The notes: generated by a model not told the origin, from the sequence alone. Positions 1-9,042 are shown, counted from the stretch's first letter. The stretch is DNA of 64,000 nucleotides from CAVTWH01 sp963850915 (GCA_963850915.1 CAWKND010000011.1:124001-188000), one strand, 5' to 3'. A program made the numbers and translations.

Positions 1-717
1 GTAGTACTGCTGGTCGGTGTAGGAACAGCAGGAGTACGCCACGCCGCCGACGTTCGGCTCGTTCTGCAGCCCCCACATGGTCACCGGCAAACCGTTGGAC
101 TGCAGGTACTGCAGGTCGGTCACCACGGCATCGCCGAACGCGTCCAGGGTGGCCGCGTCGAAGCCGCTGAGGGTACCGCCGATGTAGCTGGCGTTGGACT
201 TCCAGCCCGGCGGCGGCGACCAGTACTCGGCGGCCACTCCTTCCATCGCCGCACCCGAAACGAGTGCGGCCAGCTCCTGCAGCTGCGTCGACCAGCGCCC
301 GACGATGTGCTTCTGGCTGGCGTCCGTCCCCCGCAGGTAGAGCCCGAGGGCCAGCCGCAGGTACCGGAAGCCGTGGTCGTCACGCAGCTTCAACAGGTCG
401 GTGTACATCCTGGTCCGCTCGGATGCCACGAGATCGTGCGGTACCGAGGTGGTTGCGGTCGGCAGGCCGTTGTTGCCGGAGCCGATCGAGTCGCTCTGGA
501 TCTCCACGCCCAGCCCGAGAATGGTCTGCTTGGCCAGATCCTGGCGGATCACGTAGTCGGCGTTCGCGGCGCTGGCCGGCCGGGTACGGGCGCTGGTACC
601 GAGGACGGCGCCGGCGCCGACCGCGGCGGCCAGCCCGAGCGCGGTGCGGCGGTTCACGTGTGGGTGTCGGTGTGGGTGTGGGTGTGCGGAGGGGACGGGG
701 GACGATGGTTCGGACAC
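1..717 (-). CDS. Secreted GH30-like glycoside hydrolase, C-terminus outside the window
   Basis: Only the N-terminal 239 codons are present; the gene runs off the left edge. The GTG start at 717 is chosen because TTGGAGG lies a few bases upstream. A low-complexity His/Pro stretch of about 20 residues comes first, then a twin-arginine-like signal (NRRTALGLAAAVGAGAVL), which points to Tat export. The mature part has the motif WGLQNEPN, the clan GH-A acid/base motif (Asn-Glu-Pro) on strand 4, as in GH30 glucosidases and xylanases. The tract QTILGLGVEIQSD resembles the start of GH30-type barrels. It is the last gene of the sugar-uptake operon, 26 bp after the SDR gene, so it may release the sugar that the transporter takes up. 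The exact substrate cannot be read. A GTG at 657 would remove the His/Pro leader. Confidence 0.7.
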   Translation of the reverse strand, partial: MSEPSSPVPSAHPHPHRHPHVNRRTALGLAAAVGAGAVLGTSARTRPASAANADYVIRQDLAKQTILGLGVEIQSDSIGSGNNGLPTATTSVPHDLVASERTRMYTDLLKLRDDHGFRYLRLALGLYLRGTDASQKHIVGRWSTQLQELAALVSGAAMEGVAAEYWSPPPGWKSNASYIGGTLSGFDAATLDAFGDAVVTDLQYLQSNGLPVTMWGLQNEPNVGGVAYSCCSYTDQQYY

Positions 718-743
718 GGTGCCTCCAAGGGGTGTGGGGCCCC

Positions 744-1529
744 TCAGCCCGCCCCGATCGGGGGCAGGCCGAGCCGTTCACGGAACTGTGGCCGCAGCAG
801 GCTGGCTCCCTGCACGGCCGTGGCACCGCCGTCGAGGACGAGGTCGACGCCGGTGATCATGCGGGCGGCCGGGCTGGCGAGGAACGCCACGGTGGCCGCC
901 ACATCCTCGGGAGTGGCCAGGTCGGGCAGGCGTACCGACTCGGCCAGCCGAGCCCGGTCGTCCCCGCCCGCCAGCCGGGTTTCGGTGTCGGCGGTGCGTA
1001 CCCAGCCGGGTGAGACGCTCACCGCGCGGATGCCGTGTCGCCCGTAGTCGACGGCGAGTTGCCGGGTGAGCCCGATCAGCCCCGCCTTCGCGGCCGCGTA
1101 CGCCGGTAGTCCGGGCGCCGCCTGGTGCCCGTGTACCGAGCCGAGTGTCACGATCACGCCTGCCCCGGCCGCCACCATGTGCGGGAGTACGGCGCGGGCG
1201 CACAGGAACGCGGAGGTGAGGTTGGCGTCGATGACCGCCCGCCACTCCGCTGGCGCTGTCTCGTGGGCCGGCGCGCCGGAAGTCCAACCGGCGCAGGTTA
1301 TCAACGCGTCCACCCCGCCGAGCGCGTCCACCGCCTGCGCCACGGCAGCATCCACCGCCGCCGGGTCGGTCACGTCGGCGACGAGCCGGAGTCGCGAGCC
1401 GTCTGTCCACATGCGACGGTCGATGCCCACCACCGCGTGGCCGTCGGCCAGCAGCCGGGTCACCACGGCACTGCCGATTCCGCCGGCCGCTCCGGTGACG
1501 ATGGCGGTGGGGCTCGCGCGGTCGCTCAT
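744..1529 (-). CDS. SDR-family NAD(P)-dependent oxidoreductase
   Basis: A 261-residue classical short-chain dehydrogenase, the usual size. The cofactor site TGAAGGIGSAV is at residues 12-22, an acidic residue follows beta-2 (GIDRR) and suggests NAD, and the catalytic Ser (TLGSVHGH) and YxxxK (YAAAKAG) are present. The ATG start overlaps the stop of the upstream dehydratase by four bases (ATGA), so the two are translationally coupled. Its partners suggest oxidation of a sugar or sugar acid in the same catabolic pathway. The substrate is unknown. A second SDR sits in the divergent operon at 9940. Confidence 0.88.
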   Translation of the reverse strand: MSDRASPTAIVTGAAGGIGSAVVTRLLADGHAVVGIDRRMWTDGSRLRLVADVTDPAAVDAAVAQAVDALGGVDALITCAGWTSGAPAHETAPAEWRAVIDANLTSAFLCARAVLPHMVAAGAGVIVTLGSVHGHQAAPGLPAYAAAKAGLIGLTRQLAVDYGRHGIRAVSVSPGWVRTADTETRLAGGDDRARLAESVRLPDLATPEDVAATVAFLASPAARMITGVDLVLDGGATAVQGASLLRPQFRERLGLPPIGAG

Positions 1530-2692
1530 GCCCGGAAGACCTCGTACTCACGCACCAGGTCCCAATCCAGATCAACACCGAGACCGGGACCATCGGGTAC
1601 CGTCAGCGCGCCGTCCACCAACTGCGGCCGGGCGAGGGGCAGGTCGTCGCGCAGCGGGTTGGGCAGCCGGTTGTACTCGAAGATGGGCACGTTCGAGGTG
1701 GCCGCCGCGAAGTTCAGTGCGGCGCCGAGGGCTACCGCACCGCCCACCCCGTGCGGGGAGACGTCGACGTGGAAGGCGGAGCAGAGCGCGGCGATCCGGC
1801 GCGCCTCGGTGATCCCGCCGGCCCGGGCCAGGTTGGGCATCACCACGTCCACCGCACGGGCGGACAGGAAGTTTCGGTAGCCGTACCGGGTGAACTCGCT
1901 CTCCCCGGTGACGACCGGAATCTGTACAGCGGCGCGTACCTCGGCCAGCCCCGCGACGTCGTCGGTCGGCAGTGGCTCCTCGAACCAGCGCACCCCCAGC
2001 TCGCGCAGCGCGTGCCCGAGCCGGATCGCGGTCTGTACGTCGTACGCGCAGTTCAGGTCGACGTGCAGCGCGACCTGCTCACCGAGTGCGTCGGCAACGG
2101 CACCGGCGTGCGCGAGGTCGGTCCGCTCTCCCCTGCCCAGCTTCAACTTGACGGCGTGGAAGCCATCCTCCACAAAGGACAGTGCCCGCTCAACGGACTC
2201 GTCCACGGTCGGCAGGAACGGGATCGGGCTGGCGTACACCGGAACCGTGTCGCGTACCGGCCCGCCGAGCAGCCGGTGTACCGGCTCCCCCAGCGCCTTG
2301 CCGCGCAGGTCCCACAGGGCCAGGTCCACCCCGCTGATCGCCTCGAGGTAGAAGCCACCGAGCCGGCCGGCTCCGGACTGCGCGCCGAACATCATGTCCC
2401 ACAACGCCTCCGAGGCACCGGCGTCCCGTCCGATCAGCATCGGCGCGAGCAGCGTACCGATAATCGTCGCGGTCACCCGAGGCTCCGGCAGCCCGTACGC
2501 CTCCCCGATACCCTCGAGCCCATCGGTCGTCCGGATCCGCACCAGAGTCGAGTACTGCCCATACCGCGGCAACACCCGATGCGACGAGGCAGGCGTCAAC
2601 AACCAAGAGGGCACATGCTCAAGCCCCCCATACACCCGCTCAAACGGCGCCGAAAGCGCAATCGCCTCCACCGAAGCAACAGTGAGCTTCAC
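1526..2692 (-). CDS. Enolase-superfamily (mandelate racemase/muconate lactonizing) sugar-acid dehydratase
   Basis: The GTG start at 2692 (VKLTVASVEAI) is chosen over the much longer open frame, whose first 78 residues look non-coding. It gives 388 residues, normal for the family. N-terminal capping domain, then barrel: catalytic KxK (AVKLKLGRG), metal ligands Asp (HVDLNCAYD), Glu (WFEEPL) and Glu (VTGESEF), and the C-terminal His (SPHGVGG). The family abstracts a proton alpha to a carboxylate; the glucarate- and galactonate-dehydratase branches remove water from aldonic or aldaric acids to give 2-keto-3-deoxy acids. Its place between the binding-protein gene and an SDR fits that role. The exact sugar acid cannot be told. 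Confidence 0.85.
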   Translation of the reverse strand: MKLTVASVEAIALSAPFERVYGGLEHVPSWLLTPASSHRVLPRYGQYSTLVRIRTTDGLEGIGEAYGLPEPRVTATIIGTLLAPMLIGRDAGASEALWDMMFGAQSGAGRLGGFYLEAISGVDLALWDLRGKALGEPVHRLLGGPVRDTVPVYASPIPFLPTVDESVERALSFVEDGFHAVKLKLGRGERTDLAHAGAVADALGEQVALHVDLNCAYDVQTAIRLGHALRELGVRWFEEPLPTDDVAGLAEVRAAVQIPVVTGESEFTRYGYRNFLSARAVDVVMPNLARAGGITEARRIAALCSAFHVDVSPHGVGGAVALGAALNFAAATSNVPIFEYNRLPNPLRDDLPLARPQLVDGALTVPDGPGLGVDLDWDLVREYEVFRA

Positions 2693-2838
2693 ACCATCCA
2701 CTTTCCGAGAACACGCGACTCCAAGGTCCAAAGACGAGAGCAAAGGACAAGAGCGCGCCGACAAACAACAGAGCCACAGCACCACAGGTAAAAGGTGACC
2801 CGCTGAGCCGCACCAAAACCGACTCAGCGAAGCCCCCG

Positions 2839-2914
2839 GGGTCGGGGCGGGCGGGGTGCCCACGGAGGGATCAAGCCTGACCGCCCGGAGTGGGCACCCC
2901 GCCCGCCCCGACCC
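2839..2914. terminator. Very strong 24-bp inverted repeat between binding-protein and dehydratase genes
   Basis: Arms 2839-2862 and 2891-2914 are perfectly complementary over 24 bases, nearly all G/C, with a 28-base loop. It lies just after the binding-protein stop and before the dehydratase start, in a run of genes read on the minus strand. There is no long T-run. It could be a transcription attenuator or an RNA-stabilising hairpin that lets the binding-protein message be more abundant than the enzyme message, a common arrangement in ABC sugar operons. Confidence 0.75.
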
Positions 2915-2929
2915 AAACCGCAACAAAAA

Positions 2930-4238
2930 CTAGGACATCAACGCAGACATCTGAGACTTAGCCGCGTTCAGACCGTCTTGAACAGAAGACTTGCCAATCA
3001 AAATCCCCTGCACAGCCTGAGCCAGCGCCACCTCCATCTGGGAGAACTGCGGGTACACCCAGAACGGGTCGGCGCTGGAGTACGCCGCGACGTTCTTGGC
3101 GAAGTCGCTGCTGTACTTGTCGCCGGTGATCTCCGGCGCGGCCAGCCCCGACTTGGTGGTCGGCGGCAGCCCCGCCTTGGTGAACCAGGGCGTGGTGTAC
3201 GACGGCGTCGCTGGTGATGGTTTTGGCGAAGTTGGCGGCCGCGGCGATGCCCTTGCCGTCGAAGACCGCGATGACCTGTCCCCAGGCGAGGTGCTGCGGC
3301 TTGTCCCCGGACTTCTGTACCGGGCGGGCGATGGTGGTCACCTTGCTCGCCAGATCCTTGTCCGGTGAGGACTTGATGACCGTCGACTTGCCGGAGATGG
3401 CGTCCTCGTAGAAGCAGCACTTGCCCTGGGAGAACAGGGCCCGCGCGTCGACCCGGTTGACGTCCGGCGCGCTGTACTTCAGGTCGTAGATCTTCTTGTA
3501 CCAGGTGACCGCCGCGACGCTCGCCTCGTCCCCGATGGTGATCTTCCCGTTCTCCACCAGCTTGGCGCCGAAGGTCCACATCCACGGGATGATGTCCTTC
3601 AACTGGTCCGGCTTGGTCATCGCGGCGTAGGGGGTGATGCCCAGACCCTTGATGGCCGCCATCGCCTGCTCGAACTCGTCGATGGTGGCGGGCGCCGTGG
3701 TGATCCCGGCCCGGGTCATGATCTCCTGGTTGGCCAGGATGCCGATACCGGCCTGGGTCCACGGCAGGGCGTACTGGATGTTGTTGGCTTTGCCGAGCGC
3801 CAGGGCCGCGTCGGTGTAGTCGACGCCCTTGGCGATCGAGGACAGGTCGACCAGCTTTCCGGTCGCTGCCAAGGTGGCCAGCCACGCGACGTCCAACTGC
3901 ATCGCGCCGACGACGGTACCGCCACGCACCTGCAGCAGCAGCTGGTTGAGGTAGTCGTTGTACGGGAACGACGGCGTACTGACCTTCACGCCCGCGTTCG
4001 CCGCGGTGTACTTGTCGATCTCGTCCTGCAGCGGCTGCTTGGTGTTCGCCTCGTTGTACGCCCACGAGGTGATGGCGAACTCCTTGACACCGTCATCTTT
4101 CAGCGCCGCCGCACTGTCCGCGGGCTTGGGGGCGGAGGTCGACGGTGCGCACGCGGCGAGCAGTGGGCCGGCCGCGACCGCGCCAGCCCCGACACCGAGC
4201 ACCTTCAGCAGGCTCCGGCGCGACATGTTCTCGGACAT
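2930..4238 (-). CDS. ABC sugar transporter substrate-binding lipoprotein, frameshifted near the C-terminus
   Basis: Start ATG 4238 is preferred because GGAGA lies just upstream; ATG 4250 has no ribosome-binding site. The N-terminus SRRSLLKVLGVGAGA followed by LLAACAPS combines a Tat motif with a lipobox, so it is an exported, lipid-anchored family-1 solute-binding protein. The frame is intact to FAKTITSDA at about 3208. It then needs a one-base correction, after which a normal C-terminus follows (SYTTPWFTKAGLPP to SQMSALMS, stop TAG at 2930). As read, the frame continues into a nonsense tail. At the site both GCC and GCG (Ala) can be read, with one base too many. The two permeases directly upstream complete the importer; the ATPase is not in the window. 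The break may be a sequence error or a recent mutation. Confidence 0.8.
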
Positions 4239-4283
4239 CTTTGTCTCCATTGGGGTGTGAGTTTCTGTTGTGCGGGTGGGGCT

Positions 4284-5183
4284 TCAGCCTTTGACGGCGC
4301 CACTGGTCAAGCCGGCGACCAGATACTTCTGGAGGACGGCGAAGCCGATGACGACCGGGAGGGAGACGACCAGCGACGCGGCCATGAGTTCGGGCCAGCC
4401 GGTCTCGAATTCACCGATGTAGTGGTTGGCGAGTCCGGGCGGCAGGGTCAGGTGGTCCGGACCGCCCAGGGTCAGCGCGAAGATGAAGTCGTTCCAGCCT
4501 CGGATAAACGCGAAGAGGCCGGTGGCGACCAGCCCCGGCAACGAGACCGGGAGCAGGATGCGGTGGATGATGGCGAACTGGCCGGCGCCGTCGACCTTCG
4601 CGGCTTCGATCAGTTCGTCGGGGATGGTGTCGAAGAAGCCCTTCATCATCCATACGCACAACGGAAGCGTGAACGTGGTGAACGAGATGATGAGCGCCAG
4701 ATAGGAGTTGAGCAGCCCGACCTGGCTGAAAACCAGGTACAGCGTGATGAGCAGGACGGCCTGCGGGAACATCTGCGAGGCGAGGATGAGGTACATCAGG
4801 GAGCGCCGGCCGCGGTAGCGGAACTTGGCGAACGAGTAGCCGGTGTAGGCGGCCACGATCACCGTCAGCACCGCGGTCGCCAGCGACACCACCAGGCTGT
4901 TGATGAGGTAGTGCAGGAGTACCGGCGTGTGCACCAGCGCGGTGAAGTGGCTGAAGGTCAGGTGCCGCGGCCAGAACCGGGGCGGGAACTCGTATACGGC
5001 GTTGGTCGGGGTGAGCGCGGTGACCAGTACCCAGTAGACCGGGGCGAAGACGAAGACCCCGAGCAGCGCGACGGTTGCCGCCGCCCCGAACGGAAAGCGC
5101 CGCCGTGGCTTGTTCAACTTCGGGGGTACCGGCACCACCGGCGCGGGGCTGACCGGCGTTTCGACGGTCTCGTGGATGGTCAT
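4284..5183 (-). CDS. Carbohydrate ABC transporter permease (MalG/CUT1 type)
   Basis: 299 residues with about six hydrophobic membrane segments. The EAA loop that contacts the ATPase is clear (EAAKVDGAGQFAIIHRILLP). The ATG start at 5183 overlaps the TGA of the first permease (TGATG), so the two are coupled. A GTG three bases upstream is possible but less likely. It pairs with the permease at 5183-6115 and the binding protein at 2930-4238 to make a CUT1 importer for sugars or oligosaccharides. No ATP-binding subunit lies nearby, so a shared MsiK-like ATPase elsewhere is probable, as in other actinomycetes (inference). Confidence 0.92.
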   Translation of the reverse strand: MTIHETVETPVSPAPVVPVPPKLNKPRRRFPFGAAATVALLGVFVFAPVYWVLVTALTPTNAVYEFPPRFWPRHLTFSHFTALVHTPVLLHYLINSLVVSLATAVLTVIVAAYTGYSFAKFRYRGRRSLMYLILASQMFPQAVLLITLYLVFSQVGLLNSYLALIISFTTFTLPLCVWMMKGFFDTIPDELIEAAKVDGAGQFAIIHRILLPVSLPGLVATGLFAFIRGWNDFIFALTLGGPDHLTLPPGLANHYIGEFETGWPELMAASLVVSLPVVIGFAVLQKYLVAGLTSGAVKG

Positions 5184-6115
5184 CACTTCTCGCCCCGTTC
5201 ACTGATCCGTACGTACACCACGACCAGGACGAGCAGTAGCAGCATCCACAGCGCGCCGAGTGCGCCGGCCCGGCCGAGGTTGAAGCCCTTGAACGCGGTG
5301 TTGTACACGGCGACCGCGAAGGTGGTGGTGGCACCGGCCGGCCCGCCGTTGGTCATCACGTAGATCGTGTCGAAGTGCTGGAAGTTCCAGATGAGCTCCA
5401 GCAGCACCACCACGCCGAGGATGCCGCGCAGGTGGGGCAGGGTCACGTGCCAGAAGCGTTTGATGGCACCGGCTCCGTCGAGGGCGGCCGCCTCGTGCAG
5501 GGCATCCGGTACGGTCTGCAGCCCGGCCAGCAGCATCACCATGATCCACGGGAAGCTCGCCCACGTCTTGGCGATGATCACCGCCCACATCGCGGTACCG
5601 GGCTGACCCAGCCAGACGACCGGCTCGTGGATCAGGTGCAGCCGCAGCAGCAGTCCGTTGAGTACGCCGTAGTTCGCGTTGAAAATCCACAGCCACACGA
5701 ACGAGACGACGACGCCCGGGATCACCCACGGGAAGATGAACGCACCGCGCAGGATCCCGCGTCCGGGCAGCCGGGTGTTGAGCGCCAGCGCGAGTGCGAA
5801 GCCGAGGCCGACGGCGAGTGCCGTGGCGCCGCCCGCGAACACCAGCGTGTTCTGCAGTACCGGCCAGAACTGGTCGTGCAGTACCGCCCGGAAGTTGGCC
5901 AGCCCCACGTACTTGCGGCCCGGGATGACCAGGCTCTGCTTGTACAGGCTGGTGGTCAGCGCACCGATCAGCGGGTACATGATCACGGCGACGAACAGGG
6001 CCAGGGCCGGCAGGGTCAGCAGGAAGCCGAACGTACCGTTGGACAGCCCTTTGCCTTGTCTAAGTGGGCCTTGCTTCTGATTGGCCGGCCCAGACCGGGC
6101 GGCGGGGGCGCTCAT
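5183..6115 (-). CDS. Carbohydrate ABC transporter permease (MalF/CUT1 type)
   Basis: 310 residues starting at ATG 6115, which overlaps the stop of the GntR gene (AATGA). A short polar N-terminus is followed by six predicted membrane helices and an EAA loop (EAAALDGAGAIKRFWHVTLP). The longer open frame upstream is the GntR gene read out of frame and is rejected. It is the first permease of the importer. Its overlap with the regulator gene means that GntR, both permeases and probably the binding protein share one transcript. Confidence 0.92.
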   Translation of the reverse strand: MSAPAARSGPANQKQGPLRQGKGLSNGTFGFLLTLPALALFVAVIMYPLIGALTTSLYKQSLVIPGRKYVGLANFRAVLHDQFWPVLQNTLVFAGGATALAVGLGFALALALNTRLPGRGILRGAFIFPWVIPGVVVSFVWLWIFNANYGVLNGLLLRLHLIHEPVVWLGQPGTAMWAVIIAKTWASFPWIMVMLLAGLQTVPDALHEAAALDGAGAIKRFWHVTLPHLRGILGVVVLLELIWNFQHFDTIYVMTNGGPAGATTTFAVAVYNTAFKGFNLGRAGALGALWMLLLLVLVVVYVRISERGEK

Positions 6116-6819
6116 TGCAGTACTCCGGGGTGGTCGTCGGTCAGGTCGATCAGCTCGGGGTCGAGTGAGGCGGCGAGTTCGACGCCCAGCTGCCACTCGA
6201 CGTGGTCGCGGGCGGCGCGCTCGGCGGCCTCCGGATCGCGGGCGCGCAGCGCCGCCAGGATCGCCGCGTGCTCGGCCATCACCTGGCCCCACGCGGGTTC
6301 GATCCGTACGCCGACCCGGTAGTGCTGTACCCGCAGCAGCGTCAGGTCGGTCAGCTCGCGCAGCGTGGCGTACCGGGTGGCGTCCGCGATCGTGTTGTGG
6401 AACTGCCGGTTCAGCTCGGAGAGCGCGGTCAGCGTGCCGCGCTGGAAGCGGAACGTCATCTGCTCGTGCAGTTCGGTCAGCGCGGCGAGTTCACCGGCGG
6501 AGATGGTCTCGGCGGCCACCCGGGCGGCCAGCCCTTCGAGTGCGCCGCGGGCCAGGTACACCCCGCGCATCTCGCGCAGTGACAGCGGCGCCACGATGCT
6601 GCCGGCGTGCGGGTTGGGCTGGATGACCAGGCCCTGGCTGGTGAGGCGCTGGACGGCTTCGCGCAGCGGGATCTTGCTGATGCCCAGGGCCCGGGCGAGG
6701 GCGTCGATGTTGACCCGCTCGCCGGGGCGCATCTCGCCGCTGAGGATCGCGGTGCGCAGCCGCTCGTACACCAGATCGGTCTTGGTCTGGAACCCAGAGA
6801 GCGGGCGCTCCATCTCCAT
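6112..6819 (-). CDS. GntR/FadR-family transcriptional regulator (FCD domain)
   Basis: 235 residues from ATG 6819, with GGAAGG about ten bases upstream. Winged helix at residues 10-75 (LVYERLRTAILSGEMRPGERVN, then ALGISKIPLREAVQRL), followed by an all-helical FCD effector domain with the metal-binding pattern Asp/His (ELNRQFHNTIAD, AEHAAIL). FCD regulators usually bind small carboxylates such as sugar acids and release DNA when bound. It leads the transporter operon, and a perfect palindrome lies 26 bp upstream of its start, so it most likely represses its own operon in answer to a pathway acid. The ligand is unknown. Confidence 0.9.
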   Translation of the reverse strand: MEMERPLSGFQTKTDLVYERLRTAILSGEMRPGERVNIDALARALGISKIPLREAVQRLTSQGLVIQPNPHAGSIVAPLSLREMRGVYLARGALEGLAARVAAETISAGELAALTELHEQMTFRFQRGTLTALSELNRQFHNTIADATRYATLRELTDLTLLRVQHYRVGVRIEPAWGQVMAEHAAILAALRARDPEAAERAARDHVEWQLGVELAASLDPELIDLTDDHPGVLQ

Positions 6820-6844
6820 CGTCGCAGCCCTTCCGCAATCGAGG

Positions 6845-6860
6845 CGATCGTATACGATCG
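6845..6860. promoter_or_regulatory. Perfect 16-bp palindrome, candidate GntR operator
   Basis: CGATCGTATACGATCG reads the same on both strands. Its core fits the FadR-type pattern T-N-G-T ... A-C-N-A. It lies in the 95-bp gap between the IclR stop and the GntR start, in front of the GntR-led transporter operon, where an autoregulatory site is expected. Confidence 0.7.
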
Positions 6861-6914
6861 ACCGCATGCGGCTGAGTGTCGCAGGACGTACCGCCGGAAG
6901 GCAAGAGGTTGAAC

Positions 6915-7757
6915 TCATCCCGCCACCTCCGCGCTGAGCGCACCGAGGACGGCGGCCGGCTGGACCGGCAAGCCGCCGTGCGCCGGCCCGACGTAGCCGA
7001 GCCCGATGCTCACCTGGTCGGCCGCCTCGATCACCGCGCGGGCCAGCGCCGGCTCGTGCGCGCCCAGGTCGATCACGGAGAGCGCGCCGGAGACGGAGAG
7101 CCCGGCCACCACCTCGCCGGAGGCGTCCCGGATCGGCGCGGCCACGCAGGCCCGACCGAGCGCCAGCTCCTCGATCTCGGTGGCGTACCCGCGGGCAACC
7201 GTCCGGTCGATCTCGGCGTCCAGCGCCGCGTGGCTGGTGACCGTGCGCGGCGTGTACGACAGCAGGCTCGCCTCGGCCAGCAGCGCCCGGCGCTGTGCCC
7301 CGGTCAGGCCGGAGAGCAGCGCCTTGCCCAGCCCCGTGGCGTGCAGTGGATTGGTCTGCCCGGCGAGGACGAACGACCGCGGCGCCTGCCGGCCCTCGAA
7401 GTTGAGCAGGTAGAACAGCCGGTCTCCGCGCCGGATCGCCACGTTGGCACCGAGTCCGAGCTGGGCCGCGAGGTTCTGCGCGATCTGCCGGGCGACCCGG
7501 TGTACCGGGTGGCTGTTGAGTACGCCGCCGGCCAGCGACACCACGTCGAGGCCGAGCCGGTACAGCCCGCTGGCCGGGTCGCGCTCCACGAAGCCGGCCG
7601 CCTCCAGCGTGGCCAGCAGCCGGGAGGCGGTGGACAGGCCCAGCCCGGCCGCCTTCGCGACATCGGACATGCGCAGCTCGGAGCGGCCGGAGGTGAAGGT
7701 GCGCAGCACGGTCAGCGCGCGCTCGACGCTCTGGTTGCTGCCGGCTTCTGCCGCCAT
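6915..7757 (-). CDS. IclR-family transcriptional regulator
   Basis: 280 residues from ATG 7757, with an AGAGGGG ribosome-binding site a few bases upstream. N-terminal helix-turn-helix (SVERALTVLRTF, then LSTASRLLATLEAAGFVERD), then the IclR effector domain with the typical HATGLGKALLSGL and YATEIEELALGRACVAAPI motifs. It is transcribed away from the dehydratase-aldolase-kinase operon and sits beside a 37-bp imperfect palindrome. IclR proteins near 2-keto-3-deoxy-sugar genes (KdgR type) commonly sense the pathway intermediate. Control of both operons is inferred from position. Confidence 0.9.
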   Translation of the reverse strand: MAAEAGSNQSVERALTVLRTFTSGRSELRMSDVAKAAGLGLSTASRLLATLEAAGFVERDPASGLYRLGLDVVSLAGGVLNSHPVHRVARQIAQNLAAQLGLGANVAIRRGDRLFYLLNFEGRQAPRSFVLAGQTNPLHATGLGKALLSGLTGAQRRALLAEASLLSYTPRTVTSHAALDAEIDRTVARGYATEIEELALGRACVAAPIRDASGEVVAGLSVSGALSVIDLGAHEPALARAVIEAADQVSIGLGYVGPAHGGLPVQPAAVLGALSAEVAG

Positions 7758-7803
7758 TGGTGGCCCCTCTGGGAGTTGTTTCGAGAATCTGTGGTGGAAG
7801 TTG

Positions 7804-7840
7804 CTTGCGTGATACGGGAAGCTATCCCGTATGTTGCAAG
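7804..7840. promoter_or_regulatory. Extended inverted repeat, candidate IclR operator in the divergent promoter
   Basis: Core arms ATACGGGA and TCCCGTAT are perfect and separated by five bases (AGCTA). The symmetry extends outward to CTTGC and GCAAG with a three-base mismatched step. It sits between the IclR start (7757) and the dehydratase start (7868), so it could control both directions. Confidence 0.7.
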
Positions 7841-7867
7841 TGGTCAACCGTTGAGCGGGAGCAGCTT

Positions 7868-9019
7868 GTGAAAATTGTCGACGTGCGTACCCACGTGGTG
7901 CGTCTGCGACCACCCGAGGCATATCTGGGCACTCGCCCCCCGGGAGCGGGTGCGGACGCGGCGTACTACCGGCGGCCGCCCTGGCGCAGCCTCTACTCCG
8001 ACCTGTTCGAGACGCTCCTGGTGGAGATCACCGCCGACGACGGGACGGTCGGCTGGGGCGAGGCGCTGGCCCCGGTGGCCCCGGAGGTACCGGCCGCGAT
8101 CGTGGACCGGCTGCTCGCCCCGTTCCTGCTCGGTGCCGACCCTCGCCGGGTACGTCCACTGTGGACAGAGCTGTCCGGGCTGATGCGCGAGCGCGGTCAC
8201 CTGGTCGGGCACCAGGCGGACGCGTTGGCAGCCGTGGACATCGCACTGTGGGACCTGGCCGGCAAGGCACTCGGTGCCCCGGTCGCCGCCTTGCTCGGCG
8301 GGGCGTACCGCACCGAGATCCCCACCTACGTCAGCGGCCTGCCCCGCCCCACCGACGCCGAGCGCCGCGTGCTGGCCCAGGAGTGGGCCGACCGCGGGGT
8401 ACGCCGGATCAAGCTGCACCTCGGGTACGGGGTGGCCGAGGACCTGGCGACGGTGGACGCGGTGGCGTCGGTACACCCGGACATGAGAGTGGCGGTGGAC
8501 GGCCACTGGGCGTACGACCTCGGCGACGCGCTGCGCCTCGGGCGCGGACTGGACGAGCGCCCACACGCCTGGTTCTTCGAGGCGCCGCTGGCTCCCGAGG
8601 ACATCCCGGCCCACCGTGACCTGGCGAGTGCGTTGGCCACGCCGGTGGCGGTCGGTGAGGCGATGCGCAGCCGGTACGAGTTCCGCGAGTGGCTCACCGC
8701 GCGCGCCGTGGACCTGTGCCAGCCCGATGTCGGGCGTACCGGCATCACCGAACTCATGGGCATCGCCGAACTGGCCGCCGCACACCACATCCCGGTCGCG
8801 CCGCACCACTCGGTCGGGCTCGGCGTCGCGGTCGCCGCCGGCCTGCACGTGAGCGCCGCGATCGAGGCGATGCCGGTCTTCGAGTACCAGCCCGGCACGA
8901 TGGCGGTGGCCAGCCGGATCCTCACCGAGCCGCTGGCCGGTGGCCCGGTCTCCTTCCCCCTGCCCGACCGCCCCGGCCTCGGCATCGAGGTCGACCTGTC
9001 CCGCCTTTCGGTGTCCTGA
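7868..9019 (+). CDS. Enolase-superfamily sugar-acid dehydratase (second copy type)
   Basis: 383 residues from GTG 7868 (KIVDVRTHVVRLR), preceded by GGGAGCAG. Upstream codons in the same frame lie over the operator and are rejected. Barrel motifs: KxH in RRIKLHLGYG, metal ligands Asp (VAVDGHWAYD), Glu (FFEAPL) and Glu (VGEAM), and a C-terminal His pair (APHHSVG). It is only distantly similar to the dehydratase at 1526-2692, so the two probably act on different acids or epimers. It is the first gene of an operon with an aldolase-type enzyme, an SDR and a keto-sugar kinase, which makes dehydration of an aldonic acid the likely role. Confidence 0.86.
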   Translation: MKIVDVRTHVVRLRPPEAYLGTRPPGAGADAAYYRRPPWRSLYSDLFETLLVEITADDGTVGWGEALAPVAPEVPAAIVDRLLAPFLLGADPRRVRPLWTELSGLMRERGHLVGHQADALAAVDIALWDLAGKALGAPVAALLGGAYRTEIPTYVSGLPRPTDAERRVLAQEWADRGVRRIKLHLGYGVAEDLATVDAVASVHPDMRVAVDGHWAYDLGDALRLGRGLDERPHAWFFEAPLAPEDIPAHRDLASALATPVAVGEAMRSRYEFREWLTARAVDLCQPDVGRTGITELMGIAELAAAHHIPVAPHHSVGLGVAVAAGLHVSAAIEAMPVFEYQPGTMAVASRILTEPLAGGPVSFPLPDRPGLGIEVDLSRLSVS

Positions 9020-9042
9020 ACCCCTCATCCCCTGGAGCTTTC

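Noticed and set aside
1526..2926. Start of the dehydratase at 2926
   Set aside because: The extra 78 residues cover the G/C hairpin and have no family match; GTG 2692 fits the family start.
4257..5363. 368-codon plus-strand frame over the permease genes
   Set aside because: Antisense to two clear permeases with EAA loops; its product is Glu/Arg/Gly-rich shadow sequence.
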